The notes beneath the pieces are model-generated. The model made no database searches and was not told the DNA's origin. It saw nothing but the letters and a program-made list of their open reading frames with translations. A DNA stretch of 64,000 bases from Nostoc sp. JL33 (GTDB lineage: Bacteria > Cyanobacteriota > Cyanobacteriia > Cyanobacteriales > Nostocaceae), in contig NZ_JABXKP010000060.1 of assembly GCF_017114985.1 (NCBI RefSeq), forward strand, positions 33,111 through 97,110, in the 5' to 3' direction. This document shows positions 26,930 through 35,338 of this stretch, one piece after another; position 1 is the stretch's first letter, and every line of letters begins with the position of its first letter. The position numbers and the translations under genes are program-made.

Positions 26930-28513
26930 ATGCAGAACAGGCAAGAAAAAATTTCGCAAGTGGTAGTGACTGCTGGGCAGATGCGCGATATTGAAGAACG
27001 GATCTTTGCGGCGGGAATGCCTGTAGTAGCTTTGATGGAAAAGGTCGCGGGATTAATTGCCCGTCGCATTCAAGATATTTACCCGAACCTTGGACAAAGC
27101 GGAAACAATTCAAAATTACTCTCCCCCTCCCTAAATCCCCGTGTCGGAATTCTTGTCGGCCCCGGTCATAATGGCGGGGATGCTTTAGTAGTAGCCCGTG
27201 AATTACACTTTCGCGGGTATGAGGTTTGGATTTATTCTCCTTTCTCTAAGCTCAAAGAATTAACTTCGCAGCACTTGCAGTATGCTCAGAATTTGGGTGT
27301 TCCAATTTATCAAACAATTGAGCAACTGCCAAATTCTGATTTTTTGATTGATGGCTTATTTGGGTTTGGTTTAGAAAGAAACCTTACTGATCCCATCGCC
27401 TCTGCAATTAATCAGCTAAATGAATTGCCTGTGCCGATTTATAGTATTGATTTACCTTCGGGTTTACACACCGACACAGGCGAAGTATTAGGAACTGCGA
27501 TTCGCGCCACTCACACTTTTTGCTTGGGTTTATGGAAACTAGCTTTCCTCCAAGATCAGGCGCTGGAATATCTCGGCAAAGCTGAGTTAATCGATTTTGA
27601 TATTCCTTTAGCTGATGTAGAAGCTGTTCTCAAAGATACACCCAAGATTAAACGTATTACACCAGCAACGGCACTTGCTACTTTACCCCTACCCCGTCCA
27701 TCAGTCACTCATAAATATAAGGAAGGACATTTACTGTTAATTTGCGGTTCGCGGCGTTATGCAGGTGGAGCAATTTTAACTGGTTTGGGTGCTAGGGCTA
27801 GTGGTGTGGGTATGGTTTCAATTGCCGTACCCGAATCGCTGAAATCTCTTTTGGTGTCACATTTGCCAGAAGCGCTAATTGTCGGTTGTCCAGAGACGGA
27901 AACTGGAGCGATCGCTCAATTGCAATTGCCAGAAAATACCGATCTAAGTTCCTTTAATGCGCTCGCTTGTGGCCCCGGTTTAACACGAGATGCTACTTCG
28001 ATTGTGCAAGAAGTGATTAACAGCGAACGCCCTCTAATTCTCGATGCCGATGGTTTAAATATCTTGGCACAAATGGGAGCGATCGCCACTTTAAAAAAAC
28101 GCCAAGCAGTAACCGTACTCACACCCCACACTGGCGAATTCCAGCGATTGTTTCCTGATGTCGCCGATACCAAACATCACAGGGTGAAAGCAGTACAAGA
28201 AGCAGCCGCGCAAAGTGGGGCGGTAGTATTGTTGAAAGGGGCGAGAACTGCGATCGCAAACCCTGAAAGTGACGTTTGGATTGTTCCTGAAAGTACACCC
28301 GCCTTAGCGCGTGGCGGTAGCGGCGACGTGTTAACTGGGCTACTGGGTGGATTGTTGGCGCAAGCAGCAACTAAACAAATTCCCGTAGAAGATATTGTGG
28401 TAACTGCCGCTTGGTGGCATTCGCAAGCGGGTATAATAGCCGCCCAAGAGCGTACCGAATTGGGTGTAGATGCGTTTACATTGACACAATATTTGCTAAA
28501 AGCTCTAACTTAG
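26930..28513 (+). CDS. nnr: Bifunctional NAD(P)H-hydrate repair enzyme (epimerase + ADP/ATP-dependent dehydratase)
   Basis: A 527-residue metabolite-repair enzyme that restores hydrated, damaged NADH/NADPH. The N-terminal NnrE epimerase domain (about 1-240) shows TAGQMRDIEERIF, VGPGHNGGDALVVAREL and SIDLPSGLHTDTGEVLG. The C-terminal NnrD dehydratase domain (about 260-527, ribokinase-like) shows YKEGHLLLICGSRRYAGGAI, ALACGPGL, ILDADGLN, TPHTGEFQRLF, VVLLKGARTAIA and the ATP-binding LARGGSGDVLTGLLGGLLAQ. Both halves are complete. It is constitutive housekeeping, with a RAYT/REP unit inserted just downstream. Confidence 0.95.
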   Translation: MQNRQEKISQVVVTAGQMRDIEERIFAAGMPVVALMEKVAGLIARRIQDIYPNLGQSGNNSKLLSPSLNPRVGILVGPGHNGGDALVVARELHFRGYEVWIYSPFSKLKELTSQHLQYAQNLGVPIYQTIEQLPNSDFLIDGLFGFGLERNLTDPIASAINQLNELPVPIYSIDLPSGLHTDTGEVLGTAIRATHTFCLGLWKLAFLQDQALEYLGKAELIDFDIPLADVEAVLKDTPKIKRITPATALATLPLPRPSVTHKYKEGHLLLICGSRRYAGGAILTGLGARASGVGMVSIAVPESLKSLLVSHLPEALIVGCPETETGAIAQLQLPENTDLSSFNALACGPGLTRDATSIVQEVINSERPLILDADGLNILAQMGAIATLKKRQAVTVLTPHTGEFQRLFPDVADTKHHRVKAVQEAAAQSGAVVLLKGARTAIANPESDVWIVPESTPALARGGSGDVLTGLLGGLLAQAATKQIPVEDIVVTAAWWHSQAGIIAAQERTELGVDAFTLTQYLLKALT

Positions 28514-28519
28514 TTAAAT

Positions 28520-28570
28520 CCCTCGTTCCCAGTCGGAGACTGGGAATGCCATCCTAGAGGCTCCGCCTCT
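28520..28570. repeat. REP-like palindromic repeat, left of RAYT
   Basis: Two adjacent hairpins: TTCCCAGTCGGAGACTGGGAA and AGAGGCTCCGCCTCT. The whole block CCTCGTTCCCAGTC...ATGCCATCCT...GGCTCCGCC is repeated in inverted orientation at 29124-29172. Confidence 0.9.
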
Positions 28571-28586
28571 AATTTAAAATAAAATC

Positions 28587-29120
28587 ATGGGACGCAGCCG
28601 CTACCACGTATTAGGAACCCAGCCACACTTCCTTACCTGCACAGTTATAAATTGGATACCACTATTCGGCAAAGTTGAATTTACACAAATTATTTTAGAT
28701 TCCCTAAATTTTCTGCAATGTCAGCAGCGTTTAACCTTGTACGGTTACGTAATTATGGAAAATCATCTCCATCTAATCGCCTCTGCCGCCAGTTTATCTA
28801 AAGAAATAGCAAACTTTAAATCATTTACGGCTCGCTCTATTATTGACTTACTTGAAAAAAATAATTCCAACTACATACTTAACCAGCTTGAGCTTTACAA
28901 ATTAAAACATAAGACAAGACAAGAATATCAATTTTGGCAAGAAGGTTTCCATCCGCAGGCAATTCTGGATGAACAAATGTTTAGACAAAAGTTAGATTAT
29001 ATTCACAACAATCCAGTCAGACGTGGTTATGTGGATGATCCCGCACATTGGCGGTATTCTAGTTACCGCAATTACATTGGGCAACTAGGTTTATTACAAG
29101 TGGAGTTGATTCATGTGTGA
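28587..29120 (+). CDS. rayT: REP-associated tyrosine transposase (RAYT)
   Basis: A 177-residue Y1 HuH single-strand DNA transposase related to IS200 TnpA. The catalytic HuH pair is HLH (His60, His62) in YVIMENHLHLIA and the nucleophile is probably Tyr138 in KLDYIHNNPVRRGYV, the typical RAYT closing motif with WRYSSYRNY after it. The gene sits between two REP palindromes in inverted orientation, the expected arrangement for a domesticated transposase that moves or maintains REP repeats. The frame is intact and the length is normal for the family. The ATG at 28587 starts 17 bases after the left REP. Confidence 0.93.
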   Translation: MGRSRYHVLGTQPHFLTCTVINWIPLFGKVEFTQIILDSLNFLQCQQRLTLYGYVIMENHLHLIASAASLSKEIANFKSFTARSIIDLLEKNNSNYILNQLELYKLKHKTRQEYQFWQEGFHPQAILDEQMFRQKLDYIHNNPVRRGYVDDPAHWRYSSYRNYIGQLGLLQVELIHV

Positions 29121-29123
29121 GGA

Positions 29124-29172
29124 AAGGCGGAGCCTTGAGGATGGCATTCCCAGTCGGAGACTGGGAACGAGG
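29124..29172. repeat. REP-like palindromic repeat, right of RAYT
   Basis: Inverted copy of 28520-28570: AGGCGGAGCCT, GAGGATGGCA, then TTCCCAGTCGGAGACTGGGAA and CGAGG. It ends 8 bases before the larC stop codon on the opposite strand. Confidence 0.9.
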
Positions 29173-29179
29173 ATTTGGA

Positions 29180-30460
29180 TCAGCCGTTGACTAAATACCA
29201 ACGCTGTAGCGCCAACCGTTGAATTTCGCGCCAGGGAATATTATGTTTTCGGGCTAACTCTGCACAATCTTCATATTCTGGCTGCACATTTGCAATAACT
29301 TTTTCTGGTGATTGTCCATTCCATGCTACCTTGACGCGCACTTTACCATATTCAATTTCCACTTGTTGAATTTCTCGTTGTAAAATGGCGCGTTGCTGAG
29401 TTGTTCTCCGAATGCCCAAAGTAGTGGTTTCACGAAATAAAACCGCTTCACAACTGAGTAAATTTTCTGGATGACAAATCACAGTCAACAAAATCCCTGG
29501 ACGGGACTTTTTCATGCCGATCGCCTGGGTAAAAACATCTACCGCACCAGCTGCAAACAACGCCTCAAACACATAGCCGATCGCTTGCGGATTTAAATCA
29601 TCAATTTGGGTTTCTAGTACTGATATCGTTTCTAAATTTGAGCTAGTATCTTCAGAATCGCTGAAATTAGACTCTAAACTTGCGCTTTCGCCCAGCCAGA
29701 GGCGTAAAATATTGGGAATGGGTAAATTTATGGTTCCTGCTCCCAATCCTATCTGGTTGATAGCGATCGCAGGTGGTGAACCAAAATCTCTTGCCAAAGT
29801 AGTGGCGATCGCCGCTCCTGTTGGTGTCACTAGTTCTCTGTCAATCCCATTGCTATAAACTGGACAACCTCGCATTTCCCACAGCTTTAATACTGCTGGT
29901 ACTGGTACTGCCATCTGACCATGTGCAGCCTTAACAGTGCCGCCACCAGTCGGGAACGCCGAGCAGTAGAGTAAAGGCAATCCTGACTGATTGCTCTCAA
30001 TCCCCAACCAATCCAACCCCAGGCAAGTGCCCACAATATCTACGATCGCATCTACAGCACCCACCTCATGAAAATGAACTTTTTCAGGAGAAATGCCATG
30101 CACCGCCCCTTCTGCTACTGCTAGCTGTCGGAATACCGCCAAACTCCAAGCTTCTGCCCGCGATGGCAACCCCGCTTTCAGAATCATCCGCTCTATTTCT
30201 GGCAGGTGGCGTGTGTGATCATGACTGTGTTCGTGATCGTGGTGATGGTGGCGATCGTGTAGTAAATCCACATGGACTTTAGTCGCCTGCTGACCATTAC
30301 GTTGGACAAGTTCTGCCCTTAACTGATATTCCTGTTCAATACCCAACCCATTGAGTTTTTCAATTAAATACTCCACAGGAACACCCAAACTTACCAAAGC
30401 ACCCAGGCACATATCACCAGAAATTCCTGTCGGACATTGAAGATAAGCAATTTTATTCAT
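29180..30460 (-). CDS. larC: Nickel-pincer cofactor biosynthesis protein LarC (nickel insertion)
   Basis: A 426-residue protein starting NKIAYLQCPTGISGDMCLGA, the LarC signature. A histidine-rich metal-binding stretch (residues 68-85, HHHHDHEHSHDH core) and VHFHEVGAVDAIVDIVG, VTPTGAAIATTLA and ETQIDDLNPQ are all typical. LarC inserts nickel into the pyridinium-dithiocarboxylate cofactor made by LarB and LarE for lactate racemase and relatives. No larA, larB or larE is in the window; in cyanobacteria lone larC homologues are common and their client enzyme is unclear. Full length without the frameshift site known in lactobacilli. Confidence 0.9.
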   Translation of the reverse strand: MNKIAYLQCPTGISGDMCLGALVSLGVPVEYLIEKLNGLGIEQEYQLRAELVQRNGQQATKVHVDLLHDRHHHHDHEHSHDHTRHLPEIERMILKAGLPSRAEAWSLAVFRQLAVAEGAVHGISPEKVHFHEVGAVDAIVDIVGTCLGLDWLGIESNQSGLPLLYCSAFPTGGGTVKAAHGQMAVPVPAVLKLWEMRGCPVYSNGIDRELVTPTGAAIATTLARDFGSPPAIAINQIGLGAGTINLPIPNILRLWLGESASLESNFSDSEDTSSNLETISVLETQIDDLNPQAIGYVFEALFAAGAVDVFTQAIGMKKSRPGILLTVICHPENLLSCEAVLFRETTTLGIRRTTQQRAILQREIQQVEIEYGKVRVKVAWNGQSPEKVIANVQPEYEDCAELARKHNIPWREIQRLALQRWYLVNG

Positions 30461-30526
30461 AATAAATTAGTCATTATTTATTAGTCATTAGTCATTGGGC
30501 ATTGGGCATTGGTTATAATTATTCTC

Positions 30527-30605
30527 CCCTGCTTCCCCTGCTTCCCCTGCTTCCCCTGCTTCCCCTGCCCCTCTGCCCCCACTCCCCACTCCCCACTCCC
30601 CACTC
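30527..30605. repeat. Short tandem repeats (CTTCCCCTG)n and (ACTCCCC)n
   Basis: About four and a half units of CTTCCCCTG followed by about five units of CACTCCC-type heptamers, directly upstream of the TsaC/YciO-type gene. This is typical STRR sequence of heterocystous cyanobacteria; any long open frame through it is an artefact. Confidence 0.85.
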
Positions 30606-30613
30606 CCCGTGTT

Positions 30614-31273
30614 ATGGCAAAAATTTTCCCAGTTCATCCGGATAATCCTCAAATTCGCCGAATAGAGGAAATAAAGTCGGCGCTCTTTAGTGGCGCAGTT
30701 ATGCTTTACCCTACTGATACAGTCTATGCGATCGGTTGTGATTTGAATGCCAAGTCGGCGGTAGAACGAGTGCGGCAAATTAAACAGCTAGCAAATGATA
30801 AACCACTGACATTTTTATGTCCCTCGCTTTCAAATGTGGCAACTTATGCCTTCGTAAGTGACACAGCCTATCGGATTATGAAACGCCTGATTCCAGGGCC
30901 ATACACGTTTTTGCTCCCAGCTACTAAGTTAGTACCGCGATTGGTGCAAAGCCCCAAGCGGAAAACTACTGGAATTAGAGTACCAAACCATACCGTGTGT
31001 TTGGAGTTGCTCAGAGCATTGGGCAATCCGATTATTTCAACTTCGGCACATCTGCCACCAGATGAAGCAGATAATGGCATGATTCGGATAGATCCAGAAA
31101 CTGTTCAGTCGCGGGTAGAGCTATTTGACCGTTTGGACAAGTTGGTAGACATAATTATAGACACTGGCGAGGAACCTACATATGAAGTGTCTACCATCTT
31201 GGATATGACCGGAGACCAAGCAGTAATGATGCGGAGGGGTTTAGGTTGGGAAGCAGCAGCAGCATGGGTATAA
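30614..31273 (+). CDS. L-threonylcarbamoyladenylate synthase-type protein (TsaC/YciO/YrdC family)
   Basis: A 219-residue YrdC-fold protein. Signatures are AVMLYPTDTVYAIGCDL, RIRQIK-type VERVRQIKQLANDKPLTFL, IPGPYTFLLPA, KTTGIRVPNHTVCLELL and NPIISTSAHLP. TsaC/Sua5 members make threonylcarbamoyl-AMP for t6A37 of ANN-decoding tRNAs; the YciO branch is a paralogue of uncertain function. The motif VPRLVQSPKRKTTGIRVP suggests YciO-like, and I cannot separate the two by eye. The ATG at 30614 follows the tandem repeats and is the only sensible start. Confidence 0.85.
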   Translation: MAKIFPVHPDNPQIRRIEEIKSALFSGAVMLYPTDTVYAIGCDLNAKSAVERVRQIKQLANDKPLTFLCPSLSNVATYAFVSDTAYRIMKRLIPGPYTFLLPATKLVPRLVQSPKRKTTGIRVPNHTVCLELLRALGNPIISTSAHLPPDEADNGMIRIDPETVQSRVELFDRLDKLVDIIIDTGEEPTYEVSTILDMTGDQAVMMRRGLGWEAAAAWV

Positions 31274-31682
31274 GAATTCTACTTCACAGGCGCACCTCTT
31301 TGTTTCGGAAAATGTGATAAAAACGACTCCAGTTTTGAAATTGTCATACTTAAAGGCGATGTCTACGACGGGCTGTTCGGTGAAGCAGTGGATATAACAG
31401 GATGGTGGCAACAGTTGGCACAGCAAGGTATTTGACAACTTTGAGAAAATGGGGGATACTCCTGTCCCAGCGTCAATTGGGTGGCTTGTGAAAAAACCGA
31501 CACATTGCCATAACTGTAACTCTTTCGTATTTCCTACAGTTTTATATATATGAGCTTTAGATGTGAGCATTACATGCGGCTAGTTTTGATGGATGAATGC
31601 CCAAAGATTCACAAGCCTTGGACGGTCTTGATTGCTGTGTCTGCGTTGTAATTACGGTGCAATACTACTACCTGGAAAAGTC
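31274..31682. other. Intergenic region, nothing identified
   Basis: About 400 bases before the HetZ-related gene. No frame on either strand looks like protein. The promoter region of the downstream gene should lie here, but I cannot identify its sites. Confidence 0.4.
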
Positions 31683-32903
31683 ATGAAAGCTAACGTCGTC
31701 AATCTACCAAACTCTACACCCATTTTTGAGAACCACGTTTCGACTGAAGAATTTTCAGATAGCAGCAGCGATACCTTGATTGAATTGCTGTGTCACGAAA
31801 TGCAAGCGCAAGTGAAAGCAACACCGAAGTGCGTAGAAACTTTAGCCAAGCGCATAGCCATAGAAGTAGAACGCATTTGCGACAAAAGCTCTCGTATCCA
31901 AACATCTGGGCAAATCAAATCCTGGCAGATTACGTTGGGAAGGCATCGGATGCAAAAGTGCTTACGTTACTACCAACTAGGTTCCAAGCAAGGGCGGGTG
32001 GAATTACATAGCAATTTGGGTGCTATGGTTTACCGTCATGTAACTATATCCGGCTCTGAGTTGGGCTTTGAGGCTCGTTACAGCCTGATTGAAGATTTTT
32101 TACAAGCATTTTATATTGAAGCTATCAAAGCTTTCCGTAGAGAAAACGAACTACCTAATGATCACACACCGCGTACTCAGCTGCAATTAGCTGAATACAT
32201 GGCCTTTACGGAGCAGTACGCCAAACGCCGGATTAATTTACCTGGTGGCGCAAATCAGCAATTAATTATCTTGCGGGCCCAAGGATTTGCTCGTCGTCAG
32301 CCCCAAGAAACTACCGTGGATATTGAAATGGCGGTAGAGTCTGCTAAGGGTGAAGAAGCAGAATCTTACCAGCGCAACTCGGCGGTGCAACAACTGCGAT
32401 CGCAGATGATTGCCCAAACTAATTTCGATCCATCAGAAGAGTCAGAACGCGATCGCGTCATCACTGAATTGATGAAATATCTGGAGTCTCAAGGCCAATC
32501 TGATTGTATGAACTACCTCAGCTTGAAACTTCAAGACCTCTCAGCCCCAGAAATTGACCAAATTCTCGGTTTAACCAGCCGTCAGCGCGATTATCTCCAA
32601 CAACGGTTTAAATACCATGTGGAAAAGTTTGCCAAACAACACCACTGGCAATTGGTACATCAATGGTTAGGCGCTGGTTTAGAGCAAAAGTTGGGTTTAT
32701 CTTCCCAGCAGTGGGAAATCTTTGTAAATCAACTCACAGAACAGCAACAGCAAATATTACACCTAAAAACTGCACGCCAAAACGACCAAGCGATCGCTAA
32801 AGCGATCAAATGCACCCCCAAACAGGTACAAAAGCGCTGGACTCAACTCTTAGAAATAGCATGGGCTATCCGCAACGGTCATACTGAAGCTCAGACAGGT
32901 TGA
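31683..32903 (+). CDS. HetZ-related protein (heterocyst-differentiation family)
   Basis: A 406-residue protein of the HetZ family, found in filamentous cyanobacteria. Recognisable blocks are KRIAIEVERICDKSSRIQTS, GRHRMQKCLRYYQLGSKQGR, ELHSNLGAMVYRHV, IEDFLQAFYIEAIKAFRREN, LAEYMAFTEQYAKRRI and ILGLTSRQRDYLQQRFKYHV. HetZ is a DNA-binding regulator acting early in heterocyst commitment. Related paralogues are less studied, and this copy lacks the neighbouring patU genes usual for hetZ itself, so I call it HetZ-related. The C-terminal part (IAKAIKCTPKQVQKRWTQLL) has a helix-turn-helix look. The ATG at 31683 is chosen over a TTG 17 codons upstream. Confidence 0.8.
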   Translation: MKANVVNLPNSTPIFENHVSTEEFSDSSSDTLIELLCHEMQAQVKATPKCVETLAKRIAIEVERICDKSSRIQTSGQIKSWQITLGRHRMQKCLRYYQLGSKQGRVELHSNLGAMVYRHVTISGSELGFEARYSLIEDFLQAFYIEAIKAFRRENELPNDHTPRTQLQLAEYMAFTEQYAKRRINLPGGANQQLIILRAQGFARRQPQETTVDIEMAVESAKGEEAESYQRNSAVQQLRSQMIAQTNFDPSEESERDRVITELMKYLESQGQSDCMNYLSLKLQDLSAPEIDQILGLTSRQRDYLQQRFKYHVEKFAKQHHWQLVHQWLGAGLEQKLGLSSQQWEIFVNQLTEQQQQILHLKTARQNDQAIAKAIKCTPKQVQKRWTQLLEIAWAIRNGHTEAQTG

Positions 32904-33019
32904 AGCTAAGGCAAAATCACTAAAATTTATCCAAGCTAAATCCTAGTTATTAGAAATGTTGTTATAGATATGGCGGTTTCGGGGTGTAATAATGAAGGTG
33001 AATAAAATCAGAGAAAACC

Positions 33020-33241
33020 ATGAACCCAGTATTTACCGAACTCTCTAGTATTTCGAGAGCGGAAAAACTTCAACTGGTAGAAGATTTATGGGATGAGATT
33101 GCCGCTACACCAGCAGCGCTCCCAGTTTTAGATTGGCACAAACAAGAACTAGCCCGTCGCAAAGCCGAATATCTGCAAAACCCAGGCATTGGCAACAGTT
33201 GGGAAGATGTAAAAGCCAGAATCTCTCAACGGCATGGCTAG
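33020..33241 (+). CDS. Addiction-module antitoxin (RelB/TIGR02574-like)
   Basis: A 73-residue protein with the typical 'addiction module component' pattern: an N-terminal helix ISRAEKLQLVEDLWDEI, then LPVLDWHKQELARRKAEYLQ, NPGIGNSWEDVKARI and HG at the end. Such proteins neutralise ParE/RelE-type toxins and autorepress the operon. The toxin start codon overlaps its last 8 bases (ATG at 33234), the usual translational coupling. The antitoxin is intact although the toxin is frameshifted. Confidence 0.85.
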   Translation: MNPVFTELSSISRAEKLQLVEDLWDEIAATPAALPVLDWHKQELARRKAEYLQNPGIGNSWEDVKARISQRHG

Positions 33242-33535
33242 AAACTTAACTATCCTTATAGCCGCAGAACTAGACATTATTGAAGCTTATGACTGGTACG
33301 AGGGGCGCGAATTTGGGTTAGGCGCTGTGAGTTCCTACGCAGTATTGATGCCTGCCTGAATTTAATTCAGTGTCACCCCAGCACATACCAGATTGTTCAT
33401 GAAACCTATCGCCGCGCTACAATTAGGCGTTTTCCCTACGTCGTTTTTTACGAGTTTAATGAACAGGAGATTATTATCTACGCTGTTTTCCACTGTTCCC
33501 AAGACCCAGAAAAATGGCGGAGTCGCTTGCAATAG
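33234..33535 (+). pseudogene. ParE/RelE-type toxin with frameshift
   Basis: The first frame reads MARNLTILIAAELDIIEAYD and WYEGREFGLGA, then a frame change near 33330 leads to an early stop. In the shifted frame it continues EFLRSIDACLNLIQCHPSTY, RRFPYVVFYEFNEQEIIIYA and VFHCSQDPEKWRSRLQ, the normal ParE tail, ending at 33533-33535. One missing base (or two extra) in GCGCTGTGAGTTC explains it. A real toxin would be about 100 residues. Loss of toxin with antitoxin kept is a common decay path. Confidence 0.8.
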
Positions 33536-33780
33536 AAGGCACGTTTACAAGAGCTAGGAAAAGTGTTAAGAGAAAAAAGCAAAAGGAAATTTCTTTCTTT
33601 TCCTCCTTCTTTGAATTAGTAACCCATTACTCATCCAAATTATTAATACATTTGTATTTATTTAGTACAAAAATACCATTTTTTGTACTTTTATCAAAAA
33701 TTCATATTAAGCAACTGACTATTTGTGACTGCTTCCGTGGAATCCTAGAATAAGAGGTAATTTTACCAGAGGAATTTAGG

Positions 33781-34269
33781 ATGGCTCTGAGTCAAGGCGG
33801 ACGGGCAAATAAATCTGGTCAGGTTTTAGAAACGACTGTAGAAGGAACATTAAGGGCACACGAATATTATAAAGTAAGTCCCAATGTACCGAAACAGCAG
33901 CAAAGAGAATACATATTAAACTCTACTGTGCTACCAAAACGCTACGCCAGAAGTGTTTACATTGGAACTGGAATATATCAAACCGATCTATATGTTGACT
34001 TTTACGTTATGGACTCAGTTAAATTTCCATCTGGGTTAATTATCGAGTGTAAATGGCAAGAAAGTGGTGGTTCAGTTGATGAAAAATTTCCTTACCTCAA
34101 CTTAAATATTCAGTCCTCTTACCCTGCACCAACTATTTTAGTGATGGGCGGCGAAGGCATGAGGCAAAAAGCACTTGATTGGTTTAAAAAACAAGTTGAC
34201 CATAATCAAAATTTATTAGCAGTTTATAGTTTGGATAGATTTATTGCGTGGTCAAACAACCATCTCTAA
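33781..34269 (+). CDS. Putative type II restriction endonuclease (PD-(D/E)XK superfamily)
   Basis: A 162-residue small nuclease. The core motif is visible as Asp (D69 or D73 in QTDLYVDFYV), then the strand GLIIECKWQ carrying E89-x-K91, with an upstream acidic helix residue E17 in SGQVLETTVE. This is the PD-(D/E)XK arrangement. The gene converges with a Dam-type methylase and the two coding ends overlap by 4 bases, which strongly suggests a restriction-modification pair. Specificity cannot be read from the sequence. AT-rich relative to neighbours. The ATG at 33781 follows a GAGGAATTTAGG stretch. Confidence 0.8.
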   Translation: MALSQGGRANKSGQVLETTVEGTLRAHEYYKVSPNVPKQQQREYILNSTVLPKRYARSVYIGTGIYQTDLYVDFYVMDSVKFPSGLIIECKWQESGGSVDEKFPYLNLNIQSSYPAPTILVMGGEGMRQKALDWFKKQVDHNQNLLAVYSLDRFIAWSNNHL

Positions 34270-35180
34270 TAAGATGTAATTAAAAATTCTGAAATTGTTC
34301 CTCGATTTTCTATATTAGAGTTAATTGTTCGTGCTGCTTGTATTGTGTGTATTTCAAAACCAATTTCTCTATAAATGTCTTCGATCTCCTTACAATAAGA
34401 GTTTGATACCATAACTTTGACACCTCGGCTTGCTAGCGTTGCACAAATGTCTCTCAATTTTTTTTGGTCGTACTCACTAAAACAGTGGGGACTGTAAGCT
34501 GTGAAATAGCTAGTTTTACTAATAGGATAGTATGGTGGATCAAAATAAACAAAATCATCACTGCTGTTTGCATAATCTAGTACCTCCTTAAAATCTGCTG
34601 TTTTCACCTCCGCCCTAGAAAGTGCTTGTGATGATGAATCCAGTAAATCTATTTGACAAATCTTGGGATTTTCATATCTACCTAATGGTACATTGAATGT
34701 ACCTTTTGAATTAACTCTATAAAGTCCATTGAAACAGGTTCTATTAAGATAAATTAAACGAGCTGCTCTTTCAATATCTCTATCGTAATTTTCATCTCTT
34801 ACTTTATAGTAATACTGATTTTTATCTTTGCTATTTTTACTGTTGCCACCATTAATTTTATAATAATTAGCATATTTATTATGTTGTTTTTCATGCTCTT
34901 GTAGTAGAAAAATAACATCGCCTAGGTTTTTTTGAATACATTGATATGTATTAATTAATTCTTCATTAATATCAGTTAAATATGACGATTTGATTGTCGA
35001 GTATCGATTTGCTAAATAGAAAAATAAAGCGCCACTGCCTAAGAATGGTTCATAGTAACGCTTAATATTCCCAATATTTGGGGGTAAATATTTAATATAT
35101 TTGTGAATTAATTTACTTTTACCGCCAGCCCATTTGAGGAATGGGCGATAATAACTTTTATCATGGAGTTGAGTTAGCAT
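34266..35180 (-). CDS. DNA adenine methylase (D12 class, Dam family)
   Basis: A 304-residue N6-adenine methyltransferase. FLKWAGGKSKL (residues 14-24) and YYEPFLGSGALFF (42-54) form the AdoMet site, and DPPY (214-217, followed by YPISKTSYFTAY) is the catalytic motif. The order (FxGxG first, DPPY later) is the alpha class, like Dam and DpnM. In this context it should protect the host from the convergent nuclease gene. Residues 100-130 hold a low-complexity Lys/Asn/Tyr-rich insert. The ATG at 35180 is chosen because the conserved YYRPFLKWAGGK block begins 10 residues later; a TTG 29 codons upstream adds only AT-rich sequence. Base composition is much more AT-rich than neighbours. Confidence 0.88.
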   Translation of the reverse strand: MLTQLHDKSYYRPFLKWAGGKSKLIHKYIKYLPPNIGNIKRYYEPFLGSGALFFYLANRYSTIKSSYLTDINEELINTYQCIQKNLGDVIFLLQEHEKQHNKYANYYKINGGNSKNSKDKNQYYYKVRDENYDRDIERAARLIYLNRTCFNGLYRVNSKGTFNVPLGRYENPKICQIDLLDSSSQALSRAEVKTADFKEVLDYANSSDDFVYFDPPYYPISKTSYFTAYSPHCFSEYDQKKLRDICATLASRGVKVMVSNSYCKEIEDIYREIGFEIHTIQAARTINSNIENRGTISEFLITSY

Positions 35181-35338
35181 TACTATTAATTTATAATCAA
35201 ATTGAAAACTACATGGTATTAATGAGAAATTATATTTTATATTAGTATGGTGCGACAAAAGCAACACGTATTAGAATAAAGTCATGAAAAAAAGGAAAGA
35301 TAGACCACCTGAATTATAATAAAGGAGTATAAATTCAG

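Noticed and set aside
30509..30613. N-terminal extension of the TsaC/YciO-type gene
   Set aside because: It is translation of the CTTCCCCTG tandem repeat (Pro/Cys/Phe periodic); the ATG at 30614 is the proper start.
33514..33753. 79-codon frame after the ParE pseudogene
   Set aside because: Starts inside the ParE tail in another frame and becomes AT-rich low-complexity sequence.
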